From NCBI RefSeq assembly GCF_000949385.2, contig NZ_JYKO02000001.1, positions 452,161 to 516,160 on the forward strand: DNA of 64,000 bases. Direction: 5' to 3'. A program made the translations under genes and the position numbers. Numbering within the stretch: the stretch's first letter is position 1; the number at the start of each line of letters is the position of its first letter. Under the pieces are notes generated by a model. That model saw only the letters and a program-made list of their open reading frames with translations. It had not been told where the DNA came from and ran no database searches. Positions 8,712-24,779 of the stretch are shown piece after piece. The stretch is from Pseudomonas sp. LFM046. Its GTDB lineage: Bacteria; Pseudomonadota; Gammaproteobacteria; Pseudomonadales; Pseudomonadaceae.

Positions 8712-11700
8712 ATGGCTTACTCATACACTGAGAAAAAACGTATCCGCAAAGACTTTAGCAAGTTGCCGGACGTCATGGATGTACCCTACCTCCTGGCCAT
8801 CCAGCTGGATTCGTATCGCGAATTCCTGCAGGCGGGAGTCAGCAAAGAGCATTTCCGTGACATCGGCCTGCACGCGGCCTTCAAGTCTGTTTTCCCGATC
8901 ATCAGCTATTCCGGTAACGCCGCTCTGGAATACGTCGGCTATCGCCTGGGCGAGCCGGCTTTCGATGTCAAGGAATGCGTGCTGCGCGGTGTGACCTTCG
9001 CCGTGCCGCTGCGGGTAAAAGTCCGTCTGATCATTTTCGACAAAGAGTCGTCGAACAAAGCGATCAAGGACATCAAGGAACAAGAAGTCTACATGGGGGA
9101 AATCCCCCTGATGACCGAGAACGGTACCTTCATCATCAACGGTACCGAGCGTGTCATCGTTTCCCAGCTGCACCGTTCGCCGGGCGTGTTCTTCGATCAC
9201 GACCGCGGCAAGACCCACAGCTCGGGCAAGCTGCTGTACTCCGCTCGTATCATCCCTTACCGCGGCTCCTGGCTGGACTTCGAGTTCGATCCGAAGGACT
9301 GCGTATTCGTCCGTATCGACCGTCGCCGCAAACTGCCGGCCACCGTCCTGCTGCGCGCGTTGAACTACACCACTGAAGAAGTGCTGAACGCGTTCTACGC
9401 GACCAACGTCTTCCACGTGAAAGGCGAAGGCCTGCACCTGGAGCTGGTTCCGCAGCGTCTGCGCGGTGAAATCGCCGTGTTCGACATCAAGGATCAGACT
9501 GGCAAGGTGATCGTGGAGCAGGGCCGTCGTATCACTGCCCGCCACATCAACCAGCTGGAAAAGGCTGGCATCAAGGAGCTGGAAGTACCGCTGGATTACG
9601 TGCTTGGCCGTACCTCTGCCAAGGCCATCGTGCATCCGGCTACCGGCGAGATCATCGCGGAGTGCAACACCGAGCTGACCACCGACCTGCTGGTGAAAAT
9701 CGCCAAGGCTCAGGTCGTCCGCATCGAGACCCTGTACACCAACGACATCGACTGCGGTCCGTTCATCTCCGATACCCTGAAGATCGACTCCACCAGCAAC
9801 CAGCTGGAAGCCCTGGTCGAGATCTACCGCATGATGCGCCCGGGCGAGCCGCCGACCAAGGAAGCCGCCGAGACCCTGTTCAATAACCTGTTCTTCAGTG
9901 CCGAGCGTTACGACCTGTCCGCCGTTGGCCGCATGAAGTTCAACCGCCGCATCGGTCGTACCGAGATCGAAGGCTCCGGTGTGCTGAGCAAGGAAGACAT
10001 CGTTGACGTACTGAAGACCCTGGTCGATATCCGTAACGGCAAGGGCATCGTCGACGACATCGACCACCTGGGTAACCGTCGCGTACGTTGCGTCGGTGAA
10101 ATGGCCGAGAACCAGTTCCGCGTTGGCCTGGTGCGTGTAGAGCGCGCGGTCAAGGAACGTCTGTCCATGGCGGAAAGCGAAGGCCTGATGCCGCAGGACC
10201 TGATCAACGCCAAGCCGGTGGCGGCCGCGATCAAGGAGTTCTTCGGTTCCAGCCAGCTGTCCCAGTTCATGGACCAGAACAACCCGCTCTCCGAAATCAC
10301 CCACAAGCGCCGCGTTTCCGCACTCGGCCCAGGTGGTCTGACCCGTGAGCGCGCAGGCTTCGAGGTTCGTGACGTACACCCGACCCACTACGGCCGCGTG
10401 TGCCCGATCGAAACCCCTGAAGGTCCGAACATCGGACTGATCAACTCCCTGGCCACCTACGCCCGCACCAACCAGTACGGCTTCCTGGAAAGCCCGTACC
10501 GCGTGGTCAAGGAAGGTCAGGTCACTGACGACATCGTCTTCCTCTCCGCGATCGAAGAGGCTGACCACGTCATCGCCCAGGCCTCCGCCACCCTGAACGA
10601 ACAAGGGCAGCTGGTGGACGAACTGGTAGCCGTGCGTCACCTGAACGAATTCACCGTGAAGGCGCCGGAAGACGTGACCCTGATGGACGTGTCGCCGAAG
10701 CAGGTCGTCTCCGTCGCTGCCTCGCTGATTCCGTTCCTCGAGCACGACGACGCCAACCGTGCACTCATGGGCTCCAACATGCAGCGTCAGGCCGTGCCGA
10801 CCCTGCGTGCCGACAAGCCTCTGGTGGGTACCGGCATGGAGCGCAACGTAGCGCGCGACTCCGGTGTGTGTGTGGTTGCCCGTCGTGGTGGCGTGATCGA
10901 TTCCGTCGACGCCAGCCGTATCGTGGTTCGCGTCAATGACGACGAAGTCGAGACCGGCGAAGCCGGTGTGGACATCTACAACCTGACCAAATACACCCGT
11001 TCCAACCAGAACACCTGCATCAACCAGCGTCCGCTGGTGCAGAAGGGTGATGTGGTCGCGCGTGCCGACATCCTCGCCGATGGTCCGTCCACCGACATGG
11101 GTGAACTCGCTCTGGGTCAGAACATGCGCGTAGCGTTCATGCCCTGGAACGGCTTCAACTTCGAGGACTCCATCTGCTTGTCCGAGCGCGTGGTGCAGGA
11201 AGATCGCTTCACCACCATCCACATTCAGGAGCTGACTTGCGTCGCTCGTGACACCAAGCTCGGCCCAGAAGAAATCACCGCGGACATCCCGAACGTGGGT
11301 GAGGCTGCGCTGAACAAGCTGGACGAAGCTGGCATCGTCTACGTTGGCGCTGAAGTGCAGGCTGGCGACATCCTGGTCGGCAAGGTCACTCCGAAAGGCG
11401 AGACTCAGCTGACTCCGGAAGAGAAGCTGCTGCGCGCGATCTTCGGTGAGAAGGCGTCCGACGTGAAGGACACCTCCCTGCGCGTGCCGACCGGCACCAA
11501 GGGCACCGTGATCGACGTCCAGGTCTTCACTCGCGACGGCGTTGAGCGCGACTCCCGCGCCCTGTCCATCGAGAAGATGCAGCTGGACGAGATCCGCAAG
11601 GACCTGAACGAAGAGTTCCGCATCGTCGAAGGCGCAACCTTCGAGCGTCTGCGTTCCGCTCTGGTTGGCCAGATCGCCGAAGGCGGCGCCGGCCTGAAGA

Positions 11701-12785
11701 AGGGCACCGAGATCACCGACGAGTACCTCGACGGCCTCGAGCGCGGCCAGTGGTTCAAGCTGCGCATGGCGGAAGACGCTCTGAACGAGCAGCTGGAAAA
11801 GGCCCAGGCCTACCTGTCCGACCGTCGCCAGATGCTGGACGACAAGTTCGAAGACAAGAAGCGCAAGCTGCAGCAGGGCGACGACCTGGCTCCGGGCGTC
11901 CTGAAGATCGTCAAGGTCTACCTGGCTATCAAACGTCGCATCCAGCCGGGCGACAAGATGGCGGGCCGTCACGGTAACAAGGGTGTGGTCTCCGTGATCA
12001 TGCCGGTCGAAGACATGCCGCACGACGCCAACGGCACTCCGGTGGACATCGTTCTGAACCCGCTGGGCGTACCGTCTCGTATGAACGTCGGTCAGATCCT
12101 CGAAACCCACCTGGGCCTCGCAGCCAAGGGTCTGGGCGAGAAGATCAATCGCATGATGGAAGAGCAGCGCAAGATCGCTGAGCTGCGCGAGTTCCTCCAC
12201 GAGATTTACAACGAGATCGGTGGCCGTCAGGAAAACCTGAACGAGCTGAGCGACCAGGAAATCCTGGATCTGGCGAAGAACCTGAAGGGCGGCGTTCCCA
12301 TGGCCACCCCGGTGTTCGACGGCGCCAAGGAAAGCGAGATTAAGGCCATGCTGAAGCTCGCTGACCTGCCGGAAAGCGGCCAGATGCGCCTGTTCGACGG
12401 TCGTACCGGCAACCAGTTCGAGCGTCCGACCACTGTCGGCTACATGTACATGCTCAAGCTGAACCACCTGGTCGACGACAAGATGCACGCACGTTCCACC
12501 GGTTCCTACAGCCTGGTTACCCAGCAGCCGCTGGGTGGTAAGGCGCAGTTCGGTGGCCAGCGTTTCGGGGAGATGGAGGTGTGGGCATTGGAAGCCTACG
12601 GCGCTGCCTACACCCTGCAGGAAATGCTGACCGTGAAATCGGACGACGTGAACGGTCGTACCAAGATGTACAAGAACATCGTGGACGGCGATCACCGCAT
12701 GGAGGCCGGTATGCCCGAGTCCTTCAACGTGCTGATCAAAGAGATCCGCTCGCTCGGCATCGACATCGAACTGGAAACCGAATAA
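8712..12785 (+). CDS. rpoB: DNA-directed RNA polymerase subunit beta
   Basis: The beta subunit forms one pincer and half of the active centre of RNA polymerase. At 1357 aa it has the usual Pseudomonas length. The rifampicin-binding segment near residue 510-545 is wild type: [20 protein letters not shown] and then [11 protein letters not shown], without the common D, H or S resistance substitutions. The [13 protein letters not shown] active-site region is intact. ATG 8712 follows GGGGAACGCTG. It is co-transcribed with rplJL and rpoC. Confidence 0.98.
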   Translation: MAYSYTEKKRIRKDFSKLPDVMDVPYLLAIQLDSYREFLQAGVSKEHFRDIGLHAAFKSVFPIISYSGNAALEYVGYRLGEPAFDVKECVLRGVTFAVPLRVKVRLIIFDKESSNKAIKDIKEQEVYMGEIPLMTENGTFIINGTERVIVSQLHRSPGVFFDHDRGKTHSSGKLLYSARIIPYRGSWLDFEFDPKDCVFVRIDRRRKLPATVLLRALNYTTEEVLNAFYATNVFHVKGEGLHLELVPQRLRGEIAVFDIKDQTGKVIVEQGRRITARHINQLEKAGIKELEVPLDYVLGRTSAKAIVHPATGEIIAECNTELTTDLLVKIAKAQVVRIETLYTNDIDCGPFISDTLKIDSTSNQLEALVEIYRMMRPGEPPTKEAAETLFNNLFFSAERYDLSAVGRMKFNRRIGRTEIEGSGVLSKEDIVDVLKTLVDIRNGKGIVDDIDHLGNRRVRCVGEMAENQFRVGLVRVERAVKERLSMAESEGLMPQDLINAKPVAAAIKEFFGSSQLSQFMDQNNPLSEITHKRRVSALGPGGLTRERAGFEVRDVHPTHYGRVCPIETPEGPNIGLINSLATYARTNQYGFLESPYRVVKEGQVTDDIVFLSAIEEADHVIAQASATLNEQGQLVDELVAVRHLNEFTVKAPEDVTLMDVSPKQVVSVAASLIPFLEHDDANRALMGSNMQRQAVPTLRADKPLVGTGMERNVARDSGVCVVARRGGVIDSVDASRIVVRVNDDEVETGEAGVDIYNLTKYTRSNQNTCINQRPLVQKGDVVARADILADGPSTDMGELALGQNMRVAFMPWNGFNFEDSICLSERVVQEDRFTTIHIQELTCVARDTKLGPEEITADIPNVGEAALNKLDEAGIVYVGAEVQAGDILVGKVTPKGETQLTPEEKLLRAIFGEKASDVKDTSLRVPTGTKGTVIDVQVFTRDGVERDSRALSIEKMQLDEIRKDLNEEFRIVEGATFERLRSALVGQIAEGGAGLKKGTEITDEYLDGLERGQWFKLRMAEDALNEQLEKAQAYLSDRRQMLDDKFEDKKRKLQQGDDLAPGVLKIVKVYLAIKRRIQPGDKMAGRHGNKGVVSVIMPVEDMPHDANGTPVDIVLNPLGVPSRMNVGQILETHLGLAAKGLGEKINRMMEEQRKIAELREFLHEIYNEIGGRQENLNELSDQEILDLAKNLKGGVPMATPVFDGAKESEIKAMLKLADLPESGQMRLFDGRTGNQFERPTTVGYMYMLKLNHLVDDKMHARSTGSYSLVTQQPLGGKAQFGGQRFGEMEVWALEAYGAAYTLQEMLTVKSDDVNGRTKMYKNIVDGDHRMEAGMPESFNVLIKEIRSLGIDIELETE

Positions 12786-12801
12786 CACGCGACGCCCAAA
12801 A

Positions 12802-12831
12802 CGCTACGGCTGGTCAAGGCCGGTCGTAGCG
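12802..12831 (+). other. rpoB-rpoC intercistronic hairpin
   Basis: CGCTACG and CGTAGCG pair around a partly complementary GC-rich interior. No T-run follows, so it is unlikely to terminate; it may shape mRNA processing or stability in the 67-nt gap. Confidence 0.5.
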
Positions 12832-12852
12832 GGTCCGTGAGGAGGAAAGGCC

Positions 12853-17058
<4,206 letters not shown>

Positions 17059-17065
17059 GTGCGAT

Positions 17066-17098
17066 GCCCCCGGAGGTCTTGACCACCGGGGGCTTTGC
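17066..17098 (+). terminator. Terminator after rpoC
   Basis: GCCCCCGG pairs with CCGGGGGC, with an inner GGT-CTTG-ACC helix, and is followed by TTTGCC. It ends the rplKAJL-rpoBC transcription and lies directly before the str promoter. Confidence 0.88.
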
Positions 17099-17099
17099 C

Positions 17100-17128
17100 T
17101 TGACGGGGGCATTGAGTCTCTTTAGACT
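17100..17128 (+). promoter_or_regulatory. str operon promoter
   Basis: TTGACG (17100-17105), a 17-bp spacer and TAGACT (17123-17128) predict transcription from about 17135. That gives a leader of ~85 nt before rpsL. The -35 box starts 6 nt after the rpoC terminator stem. Confidence 0.72.
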
Positions 17129-17220
17129 CATGCACCCCTAAATTTGGCAGGGCGCATTGCCCTGTCATTTTGCTTTCTTTGTAAGGCAATAGCGTCGAAA
17201 GACAACAGTGGAGCAATTAG

Positions 17221-17592
17221 ATGGCAACTATTAACCAGCTGGTGCGTAAGCCGCGCAGCCGTATCGTCGAGAAATCCGACGTACCTGCGCTGCAGAACTG
17301 CCCGCAGCGTCGTGGCGTATGCACCCGCGTCTACACCACCACGCCGAAGAAACCGAACTCCGCACTCCGTAAGGTTTGCCGTGTTCGCCTGACCAACGGC
17401 TTCGAAGTAACTTCGTACATCGGTGGTGAGGGTCACAACCTGCAAGAGCACAGCGTAGTGCTGATCCGTGGCGGTCGTGTAAAGGACCTTCCGGGTGTGC
17501 GTTACCACACTGTTCGCGGTTCGCTGGATACCACCGGCGTTAAAGACCGTAAGCAGGGTCGTTCCAAGTACGGTACCAAGCGTCCGAAGTAA
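17221..17592 (+). CDS. rpsL: 30S ribosomal protein S12
   Basis: S12 helps monitor codon-anticodon pairing at the decoding site. At 123 aa it is the expected size. Lys43 (TTPKKPNS) and Lys88 ([12 protein letters not shown]) are the streptomycin-sensitive wild-type residues, and Asp89 is the residue methylthiolated by RimO in E. coli. ATG 17221 has GGAG about 8 nt upstream. First gene of the str operon. Confidence 0.97.
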   Translation: MATINQLVRKPRSRIVEKSDVPALQNCPQRRGVCTRVYTTTPKKPNSALRKVCRVRLTNGFEVTSYIGGEGHNLQEHSVVLIRGGRVKDLPGVRYHTVRGSLDTTGVKDRKQGRSKYGTKRPK

Positions 17593-17701
17593 TTCGGTGC
17601 TTGACCAGTTTTCATATTCATTGAGTCGATAAGAGTAAGGTCGGGCGTAACCAAATGGTTATGGTCCCGGGCTAACCTGAAGACCGTTTGAGGGCTTATC
17701 A

Positions 17702-18172
17702 ATGCCAAGACGTCGTGTAGCAGCAAAGCGTGAGATTCTGGACGATCCGAAATACGGAAGCCTGATTCTCGCCAAGTTCATGAACCACGTGATGGAAAGC
17801 GGCAAGAAGGCTGTAGCCGAGCGCATCGTTTACGGTGCCCTGGATACCGTCAAAGCACGCAAGAACAGCGATCCCCTGGAAATCTTCGAGAAAGCTCTCG
17901 ACGCCATCGCTCCGCTGGTCGAAGTCAAGTCCCGCCGTGTAGGCGGTGCCACTTACCAGGTTCCGGTCGAAGTTCGTCCGTCCCGTCGTAATGCGCTGGC
18001 CATGCGCTGGCTGGTTGAGTCCGCGCGCAAGCGTGGCGAGAAATCCATGGCCCTGCGTCTCGCAGGCGAGCTGCTGGATGCCTTCGATGGCAAAGGCGCT
18101 GCTGTCAAGAAGCGTGAAGACGTGCACCGCATGGCAGAGGCCAACAAGGCCTTCTCGCATTATCGCTTCTAA
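17702..18172 (+). CDS. rpsG: 30S ribosomal protein S7
   Basis: S7 nucleates assembly of the 30S head and lines the E site; in E. coli it represses str mRNA. The 156-aa protein begins [20 protein letters not shown] and ends [15 protein letters not shown], both family-typical. A 109-nt gap separates it from rpsL, where an S7-binding leader would sit, but I could not identify a specific structure. Confidence 0.97.
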   Translation: MPRRRVAAKREILDDPKYGSLILAKFMNHVMESGKKAVAERIVYGALDTVKARKNSDPLEIFEKALDAIAPLVEVKSRRVGGATYQVPVEVRPSRRNALAMRWLVESARKRGEKSMALRLAGELLDAFDGKGAAVKKREDVHRMAEANKAFSHYRF

Positions 18173-18190
18173 TCTAGCGAGGATTTTTTC

Positions 18191-20320
18191 GTGGCTCGTA
18201 CAACCCCTATCAACCGCTACCGTAACATCGGTATCTGCGCCCACGTAGATGCCGGTAAGACCACTACTACGGAGCGGATCCTGTTCTACACAGGTCTCAG
18301 CCACAAGATGGGTGAGGTGCACGACGGCGCCGCCACTACCGACTGGATGGTGCAGGAGCAGGAGCGTGGTATCACCATTACCTCCGCTGCCGTGACCACC
18401 TTCTGGCAGGGTTCCCGTGGCCAGTACGACAAGTACCGCGTCAACGTAATCGACACCCCCGGCCACGTAGACTTCACCATCGAAGTAGAGCGCTCCCTGC
18501 GCGTTCTCGACGGTGCTGTCGTTGTGTTCTGCGGTACCTCCGGCGTTGAGCCTCAGTCTGAAACCGTATGGCGTCAGGCCAACAAGTACGGCGTTCCGCG
18601 CGTCGTCTACGTGAACAAGATGGACCGTGCTGGTGCCAACTTCCTTCGCGTGGTCGGCCAGATCAAGCAGCGCCTGGGCCACACCCCGGTTCCGGTGCAG
18701 CTGCCGATCGGTGCTGAAGACGACTTCGAAGGCCAGATCGACCTGATCAAGATGAAGGCGATCTACTGGAACGAAGACGACAAGGGCACTACCTACCGCG
18801 AGGAGGATATCCCTGCCGAGCTCCAGAGCCTGGCCGAAGAGTGGCGCAACAACATGGTTGAAGCTGCCGCCGAAGCCAGCGAAGAGCTGATGAACAAGTA
18901 CCTGGAAGAGGGTGAGCTGACTGCCGAGGAAATCAAGGCTGGTCTGCGTGCTCGTACCTTGGCCAGCGAAATCGTTCCGGCCGTTTGCGGTTCCTCCTTC
19001 AAGAACAAGGGCGTGCCCCTGGTTCTCGACGCCGTGATCGACTTCCTGCCGGCTCCGACCGAGATCCCGCCGATTCAGGGTGTCCACCCGGACAGCACTG
19101 AGGAGAACGAGATCCAGGACGAGCGTCGCGCTGATGATGCTGAGCCCTTCTCGGCTCTGGCGTTCAAGATTGCGACCGACCCCTTCGTGGGCACCCTGAC
19201 CTTTGCTCGTGTTTACTCCGGTGTTCTGACCTCTGGCGACTCCGTGTTGAACTCGGTGAAGGGCAAGAAAGAGCGCGTTGGTCGTATGGTGCAGATGCAC
19301 GCTAACCAGCGTGACGAGATCAAGGAAGTTCGCGCTGGCGACATCGCGGCCCTGATCGGCATGAAGGACGTCACCACTGGTGACACCCTGTGCGACATCG
19401 AGAAGCCTATCGTTCTCGAGCGTATGGACTTCCCGGAGCCTGTGATCTCGGTTGCTGTTGAGCCGAAGACCAAGGCCGACCAGGAGAAGATGGGTATTGC
19501 TCTGGGCAAGCTGGCCCAGGAAGACCCGTCCTTCCGCGTCAAGACCGACGAAGAGACTGGCCAGACCATCATCTCCGGTATGGGTGAGCTGCACCTGGAT
19601 ATCATCGTCGACCGCATGAAGCGCGAGTTCGGCGTTGAGGCCAACATCGGCAAGCCGCAGGTTTCCTATCGCGAGACCATTTCCAAGGACAACGTCGAGA
19701 TCGAAGGCAAGTTCGTTCGTCAGTCCGGTGGTCGTGGTCAGTTCGGTCACTGCTGGATCCGCTTCTCGTCTGCTGATGTGGACGAAAAAGGCAACATCGC
19801 CGAAGGCCTGGTGTTCACCAACGAAGTCGTGGGTGGTGTGGTTCCGAAGGAATACATCCCGGCGATCCAGAAGGGTATCGAAGAGCAGATGAAGAACGGC
19901 GTCGTTGCCGGCTATCCGCTCATCGGCCTGAAGGCTACCGTGTTCGATGGTTCCTACCACGACGTCGACTCCAACGAGATGGCGTTCAAGATCGCTGCCT
20001 CCATGGCGACCAAGCAGCTGGCCCAGAAGGGCGGCGGTAAAGTGCTTGAGCCGATCATGAAGGTAGAGGTGGTGACCCCCGAGGACTACATGGGTGACGT
20101 GATGGGTGACCTGAACCGTCGTCGTGGTCTGATTCAGGGGATGGAAGACTCGGTTTCCGGTAAGGTTATTCGTGCCGAGGTTCCGCTGGGTGAGATGTTC
20201 GGTTATGCGACCGACGTTCGTTCCATGTCCCAGGGTCGCGCGAGCTACTCCATGGAATTCTCCAAATACGCCGAAGCTCCGTCGAACATCGTCGAAGCAC
20301 TGGTTAAAAAACAAGGTTGA
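18191..20320 (+). CDS. fusA: Elongation factor G
   Basis: EF-G drives translocation of tRNA and mRNA and, with RRF, ribosome recycling. This 709-aa protein contains the GTPase motifs [22 protein letters not shown] and [10 protein letters not shown], followed by the domain IV region. The GTG start at 18191 gives the conserved [15 protein letters not shown]. It follows rpsG by 18 nt and precedes the second tuf by 30 nt. Pseudomonas usually has a second, distant fusA; this is the str-operon copy. Confidence 0.97.
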   Translation: MARTTPINRYRNIGICAHVDAGKTTTTERILFYTGLSHKMGEVHDGAATTDWMVQEQERGITITSAAVTTFWQGSRGQYDKYRVNVIDTPGHVDFTIEVERSLRVLDGAVVVFCGTSGVEPQSETVWRQANKYGVPRVVYVNKMDRAGANFLRVVGQIKQRLGHTPVPVQLPIGAEDDFEGQIDLIKMKAIYWNEDDKGTTYREEDIPAELQSLAEEWRNNMVEAAAEASEELMNKYLEEGELTAEEIKAGLRARTLASEIVPAVCGSSFKNKGVPLVLDAVIDFLPAPTEIPPIQGVHPDSTEENEIQDERRADDAEPFSALAFKIATDPFVGTLTFARVYSGVLTSGDSVLNSVKGKKERVGRMVQMHANQRDEIKEVRAGDIAALIGMKDVTTGDTLCDIEKPIVLERMDFPEPVISVAVEPKTKADQEKMGIALGKLAQEDPSFRVKTDEETGQTIISGMGELHLDIIVDRMKREFGVEANIGKPQVSYRETISKDNVEIEGKFVRQSGGRGQFGHCWIRFSSADVDEKGNIAEGLVFTNEVVGGVVPKEYIPAIQKGIEEQMKNGVVAGYPLIGLKATVFDGSYHDVDSNEMAFKIAASMATKQLAQKGGGKVLEPIMKVEVVTPEDYMGDVMGDLNRRRGLIQGMEDSVSGKVIRAEVPLGEMFGYATDVRSMSQGRASYSMEFSKYAEAPSNIVEALVKKQG

Positions 20321-20350
20321 TTCAGCCCTTTAAGTAAGAGGTTTACTGTC

Positions 20351-21544
20351 GTGGCTAAGGAAAAATTTGAACGTAACAAACCGCACGTCAACGTCGGCAC
20401 CATTGGTCACGTTGACCATGGCAAGACCACTCTGACTGCTGCTCTGACCAAGGTCTGCTCCGAGACCTGGGGCGGTTCCGCTCGTGCGTTCGACCAGATC
20501 GACAACGCGCCGGAAGAGAAGGCTCGCGGTATCACCATCAACACCTCCCACGTTGAGTACGATTCCGCCATTCGTCACTACGCTCACGTTGACTGCCCCG
20601 GTCACGCTGACTACGTGAAGAACATGATCACCGGTGCTGCCCAGATGGACGGCGCGATCCTGGTTTGCTCCGCTGCTGACGGTCCCATGCCGCAGACCCG
20701 CGAGCACATCCTGCTGTCCCGTCAGGTAGGCGTTCCCTACATCGTCGTGTTCCTGAACAAGGCCGACATGGTTGACGACGCCGAGCTGCTGGAACTGGTC
20801 GAAATGGAAGTTCGCGACCTGCTGAACACCTACGACTTCCCGGGCGACGACACTCCGATCGTGGTCGGTTCCGCTCTGATGGCTCTGGAAGGCAAGGACG
20901 ACAACGAAATCGGCGTTTCCGCCGTTCGTAAGCTGGTAGAGACCCTGGACTCCTACATTCCGGAGCCGGTGCGTGCCATCGACCAGCCGTTCCTGATGCC
21001 GATCGAAGACGTGTTCTCCATCTCCGGTCGCGGCACCGTGGTAACCGGTCGTGTTGAGCGCGGCATCGTCAAGGTGGGCGAGGAAATCGAAATCGTCGGT
21101 ATCCGTCCGACCACCAAGACCACCTGCACCGGCGTTGAAATGTTCCGCAAGCTGCTCGACGAAGGTCGTGCTGGTGAGAACGTTGGCGCCCTGCTGCGCG
21201 GCACCAAGCGTGACGACGTAGAGCGTGGTCAGGTTCTGGCCAAGCCGGGCACCATCAAGCCGCACACCAAGTTCGAGTGCGAAGTGTACGTGCTGTCCAA
21301 GGAAGAAGGTGGTCGTCACACCCCGTTCTTCAAGGGCTACCGTCCGCAGTTCTACTTCCGTACCACCGACGTAACCGGTAACTGCGAACTGCCGGAAGGC
21401 GTTGAGATGGTAATGCCGGGCGACAACATCAAGATGGTTGTCACCCTGATCGCTCCGATCGCCATGGAAGACGGCCTGCGCTTCGCGATCCGCGAAGGCG
21501 GTCGTACCGTTGGTGCCGGCGTGGTTGCCAAGATCATCGAGTAA
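20351..21544 (+). CDS. tuf: Elongation factor Tu (second copy)
   Basis: The last gene of the str operon, in the position of E. coli tufA. The 397-aa sequence is identical to the copy at 3801-4994. Here the start is GTG, and the few DNA differences are synonymous and lie mostly near the two ends. This pattern is what gene conversion between tuf copies would leave. A terminator follows the stop codon closely. Confidence 0.97.
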   Translation: MAKEKFERNKPHVNVGTIGHVDHGKTTLTAALTKVCSETWGGSARAFDQIDNAPEEKARGITINTSHVEYDSAIRHYAHVDCPGHADYVKNMITGAAQMDGAILVCSAADGPMPQTREHILLSRQVGVPYIVVFLNKADMVDDAELLELVEMEVRDLLNTYDFPGDDTPIVVGSALMALEGKDDNEIGVSAVRKLVETLDSYIPEPVRAIDQPFLMPIEDVFSISGRGTVVTGRVERGIVKVGEEIEIVGIRPTTKTTCTGVEMFRKLLDEGRAGENVGALLRGTKRDDVERGQVLAKPGTIKPHTKFECEVYVLSKEEGGRHTPFFKGYRPQFYFRTTDVTGNCELPEGVEMVMPGDNIKMVVTLIAPIAMEDGLRFAIREGGRTVGAGVVAKIIE

Positions 21545-21560
21545 TCGAAGATCTCGCTAA

Positions 21561-21593
21561 AAAGAAAGGGCCCTTCGGGGCCCTTTTCTTTTG
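21561..21593 (+). terminator. str operon terminator
   Basis: AAAGAAAGGGCCC pairs with GGGCCCTTTTCTT (one bulge) around TTCG, with more T residues following. It separates the str operon from the S10 operon. Confidence 0.92.
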
Positions 21594-21605
21594 ATTGGTC
21601 AAAAG

Positions 21606-21634
21606 TTGACACCCTGTTGGCGCATCCGTACAAT
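21606..21634 (+). promoter_or_regulatory. S10 operon promoter
   Basis: A near-perfect sigma70 promoter: TTGACA (21606-21611), 17 bp, TACAAT (21629-21634). Start expected near 21641, leaving a ~60-nt leader before rpsJ, shorter than the E. coli S10 leader that L4 controls. Confidence 0.85.
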
Positions 21635-21700
21635 CACGCCTCCTTTTAACGGGCGTAGTCCGTCCGTTGGGGGCAAGCAGAGATAGAGTCTGAGGTCAAA

Positions 21701-22012
21701 ATGCAAAACCAACAAATCCGTATTCGGTTGAAGGCTTTTGACCATCGCCTGATCGATCAATCCACCCAGGAAATCGTGGAAACCGCGAAACGTACTGGTG
21801 CTCAGGTGCGTGGTCCTATTCCTCTGCCTACTCGTAAGGAGCGGTACACCGTTCTGATCTCCCCGCACGTCAACAAAGACGCGCGTGATCAGTACGAAAT
21901 CCGCACTCATAAGCGTGTTCTGGACATCGTCCAGCCGACGGATAAAACCGTTGATGCGCTGATGAAGCTCGACCTTGCGGCAGGCGTGGAAGTGCAGATC
22001 AGCCTCGGCTAA
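21701..22012 (+). CDS. rpsJ: 30S ribosomal protein S10 (NusE)
   Basis: S10 is a 30S head protein and, with NusB and NusG, a part of antitermination complexes. The 103-aa protein begins [19 protein letters not shown] and has the [15 protein letters not shown] loop. It heads the S10 operon. A 9-bp hairpin spans its stop codon (22009-22029). Confidence 0.97.
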   Translation: MQNQQIRIRLKAFDHRLIDQSTQEIVETAKRTGAQVRGPIPLPTRKERYTVLISPHVNKDARDQYEIRTHKRVLDIVQPTDKTVDALMKLDLAAGVEVQISLG

Positions 22013-22029
22013 AAACCTTCGGTTTTTAG
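22009..22029 (+). other. Hairpin over the rpsJ stop codon
   Basis: CTAAAAACC and GGTTTTTAG form a perfect 9-bp stem with a 3-nt loop. The TAA of rpsJ is inside the 5' arm. The T-rich 3' arm is terminator-like, but the operon continues, so it may act as an attenuator or processing site. Confidence 0.55.
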
Positions 22030-22096
22030 TCGTGTAACGCTCTGAAATGGGCGGCCATAGCGGGTGAAAGCCCCGTACACTCATGAGGTTTACAAC

Positions 22097-22732
22097 ATGA
22101 CTATTGGTGTAGTCGGTCGTAAATGCGGCATGACCCGCATTTTCACCGAAGAAGGTGTCTCCATTCCGGTTACGGTCATTGAGATCGAGCCGAATCGTGT
22201 GACCCAGTTCAAAAGCGAAGAAAGCGATGGCTATCGCGCCGTGCAGGTAACTGTCGGTGAGCGTCGTGCCTCTCGCGTGACCAAGGCGCAAGCCGGTCAC
22301 TTTGCCAAGGCAAGCGTGGCTGCTGGTCGCGGTGTCTGGGAATTCCGTCTTGAAGAAGGCGAGTACCAGGCCGGTGATCAGATCACTGCCGAGCTGTTCC
22401 AGGCGGGCCAACTGGTAGACGTTACCGGTCAGTCCAAGGGTAAAGGCTATGCCGGTACCATCAAGCGCTGGAACTTCCGCGGTCAGGATAACACCCACGG
22501 TAACTCCGTTTCCCACCGCGCTCCGGGTTCTATTGGCCAGTGCCAGACTCCTGGTCGTGTCTTCAAGGGCAAGAAGATGTCCGGTCACCTCGGTGCCGAG
22601 CGTGTGACTGTTCAGTCCCTGGAAGTTGTGCGTGTCGATGCAGAACGCAATCTGCTGCTGGTGAAAGGTGCCGTTCCCGGCGCTACCGGTGGTGATGTGG
22701 TTGTGCGTCCGGCAGCCAAGGCTCGCGGTTAA
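22097..22732 (+). CDS. rplC: 50S ribosomal protein L3
   Basis: L3 reaches toward the peptidyl-transferase centre and starts 50S assembly. ATG 22097 gives 211 aa beginning [16 protein letters not shown]; an in-frame start 11 codons earlier lacks family similarity. The conserved loop [14 protein letters not shown], whose Gln is methylated by PrmB in E. coli, is present. It follows rpsJ after 84 nt. Confidence 0.96.
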   Translation: MTIGVVGRKCGMTRIFTEEGVSIPVTVIEIEPNRVTQFKSEESDGYRAVQVTVGERRASRVTKAQAGHFAKASVAAGRGVWEFRLEEGEYQAGDQITAELFQAGQLVDVTGQSKGKGYAGTIKRWNFRGQDNTHGNSVSHRAPGSIGQCQTPGRVFKGKKMSGHLGAERVTVQSLEVVRVDAERNLLLVKGAVPGATGGDVVVRPAAKARG

Positions 22733-22746
22733 GAGGGGAAGCTGAG

Positions 22747-23349
22747 ATGCAATTGAATGTAAATGGCGCTCAGGCTATCGAAGTCTCCGAGCGTACCTTT
22801 GGCGGTGAGTTCAACGAGACCCTGGTTCACCAGGCTGTTGTCGCCTACATGGCCGGTGGCCGTCAGGGCACTCGCGCGCAGAAGACCCGTTCCGAAGTTT
22901 CCGGCGGTGGCAAGAAGCCGTGGCGTCAGAAGGGCACCGGTCGTGCTCGTGCTGGCACCATTCGCAGCCCCATCTGGCGCTCCGGTGGTACCACCTTCGC
23001 TGCCAAGCCTCAGGATCACTCCCAGAAGCTCAATAAGAAGATGTACCGCGCTGCCCTGCGCTCCATCCTCGCCGAGCTGGTTCGTCAGGACCGTCTGGTG
23101 GTGGTTGAGGACTTCGCCGTTGAAGCCCCGAAAACCAAGGCTCTGCTGGGCAAGCTGGAAGGTCTGGGCCTGACCGACGTGCTGATCGTTTCCGATGCCG
23201 TTGATCAGAATCTGTATCTGGCCGCTCGCAACCTGCCGCACGTTGACGTTCGTGACGTACAGGGTTCCGACCCCGTCAGCCTGATCGCCTACGACAAGGT
23301 GCTGATCACCGTCTCCGCCGTGAAGAAATTCGAGGAGCTGCTGGCATGA
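22747..23349 (+). CDS. rplD: 50S ribosomal protein L4
   Basis: L4 lines the peptide exit tunnel; in E. coli it also represses the S10 operon. The 200-aa protein has the basic tunnel loop ([16 protein letters not shown] and following). Its end overlaps rplW by 4 nt (ATGA), a sign of coupled translation. Confidence 0.97.
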   Translation: MQLNVNGAQAIEVSERTFGGEFNETLVHQAVVAYMAGGRQGTRAQKTRSEVSGGGKKPWRQKGTGRARAGTIRSPIWRSGGTTFAAKPQDHSQKLNKKMYRAALRSILAELVRQDRLVVVEDFAVEAPKTKALLGKLEGLGLTDVLIVSDAVDQNLYLAARNLPHVDVRDVQGSDPVSLIAYDKVLITVSAVKKFEELLA

Positions 23350-23645
23350 ACCAGGAACGCGTATTTAAGGTGCTGGTTGGCCCGCACATCTCCGAGAAAG
23401 CCACCATGCTGGCAGACAGCAAGGGTCAGTTCGTTTTCAAGGTTGCCACCGATGCAACCAAGCTGGAAATCAAGAAGGCCGTAGAAAGCCTGTTCAGCGT
23501 GAAAGTCGCTCGCGTCACCACCCTCAATGTGAAGGGCAAGACCAAGCGTACCGTTCGCGGTCTGGGCAAGCGTAACGACTGGAAAAAAGCGTACATCGCT
23601 CTCCAGCCGGGCCAAGATCTCGATTTCGCCAGCAGCGCTGAGTAA
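23346..23645 (+). CDS. rplW: 50S ribosomal protein L23
   Basis: L23 sits at the tunnel exit and is the docking site for trigger factor and SRP. The 99-aa protein contains [14 protein letters not shown] and the long beta-hairpin [20 protein letters not shown]. It overlaps rplD by 4 nt and is followed by rplB after 11 nt. Confidence 0.97.
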   Translation: MNQERVFKVLVGPHISEKATMLADSKGQFVFKVATDATKLEIKKAVESLFSVKVARVTTLNVKGKTKRTVRGLGKRNDWKKAYIALQPGQDLDFASSAE

Positions 23646-23656
23646 AGGGGTGCATC

Positions 23657-24478
23657 ATGGCAATCGTTAAATGCAAACCGACCTCCGCTGGCCGCCGTTT
23701 CGTGGTCAAGGTGGTCAACCAGGAGCTGCACAAAGGCGCTCCTTACGCCCCGCTGGTCGAGAAAAAATCGAAGAGCGGTGGTCGTAACAACAACGGCCGC
23801 ATCACCACTCGCCACATTGGCGGTGGTCACAAGCAGCACTACCGTCTGGTCGACTTCCGTCGCAACAAGGATGGCATCCCTGCCACCGTTGAGCGCATCG
23901 AATACGATCCGAACCGTACTGCTCACATCGCTCTGCTGAAGTACGCCGATGGCGAGCGTCGCTACATCATCGCGCCGAAAGGCGTGAGCGCTGGCGACCA
24001 GCTGATCTCGGGCGTCAACGCACCGATCAAGGCCGGTAACACCCTGCCGCTGCGCAACATCCCGGTTGGTAGCACCGTTCACGGCATCGAACTCAAGCCC
24101 GGCAAAGGCGCGCAAATCGCCCGTTCCGCTGGTGCTTCCGTTCAGCTGGTAGCTCGTGAAGGCGCCTACGTGACCCTGCGTCTGCGTTCCGGCGAAATGC
24201 GCAAAGTCCTGGCTGAGTGCCGTGCGACCCTGGGCGAAGTCTCGAACTCCGAGCACAGCCTGCGTTCGCTGGGTAAAGCTGGTGCCAAGCGCTGGCGTGG
24301 TGTTCGCCCGACCGTTCGCGGCGTGGCGATGAACCCGGTAGACCACCCGCATGGTGGTGGTGAAGGTCGTACCTCTGGTGGCCGTCATCCGGTGTCCCCG
24401 TGGGGCTTCCCGACCAAGGGTGCGAAGACCCGGTCGAACAAGCGCACCGACAACATGATCGTCCGTCGCCGTAAATAA
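23657..24478 (+). CDS. rplB: 50S ribosomal protein L2
   Basis: L2 is a primary 23S binder close to the peptidyl-transferase centre and the subunit interface. The 273-aa protein contains the [14 protein letters not shown] segment, whose histidine has been linked to peptidyl transfer, and a basic C-terminal tail. RBS AGGGG lies upstream of ATG 23657. Confidence 0.98.
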   Translation: MAIVKCKPTSAGRRFVVKVVNQELHKGAPYAPLVEKKSKSGGRNNNGRITTRHIGGGHKQHYRLVDFRRNKDGIPATVERIEYDPNRTAHIALLKYADGERRYIIAPKGVSAGDQLISGVNAPIKAGNTLPLRNIPVGSTVHGIELKPGKGAQIARSAGASVQLVAREGAYVTLRLRSGEMRKVLAECRATLGEVSNSEHSLRSLGKAGAKRWRGVRPTVRGVAMNPVDHPHGGGEGRTSGGRHPVSPWGFPTKGAKTRSNKRTDNMIVRRRK

Positions 24479-24492
24479 CTGAGGATACGACA

Positions 24493-24768
24493 GTGCCGCG
24501 TTCTCTGAAAAAAGGTCCTTTTATCGATCTTCACCTACTGAAGAAGGTCGAAGTGGCGGTGGAAAAAAACGATCGCAAGCCGGTTAAAACCTGGTCGCGT
24601 CGCTCCATCGTACTGCCGCAAATGGTTGGTCTGACCATCGCGGTTCACAACGGTCGTCAACATGTCCCGGTCCTCGTGAACGAAGACATGGTCGGCCACA
24701 AACTCGGCGAGTTCGCAGCCACCCGCACCTATCGCGGTCATGCTGCGGACAAGAAAGCCAAGCGTTAA
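24493..24768 (+). CDS. rpsS: 30S ribosomal protein S19
   Basis: S19 binds the 30S head next to S13. The 91-aa protein begins [20 protein letters not shown] and ends [16 protein letters not shown]. It starts with GTG at 24493, preceded by GAGGA. The next gene, rplV, begins 11 nt later. Confidence 0.97.
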   Translation: MPRSLKKGPFIDLHLLKKVEVAVEKNDRKPVKTWSRRSIVLPQMVGLTIAVHNGRQHVPVLVNEDMVGHKLGEFAATRTYRGHAADKKAKR

Positions 24769-24779
24769 GGGGTAAGGAA

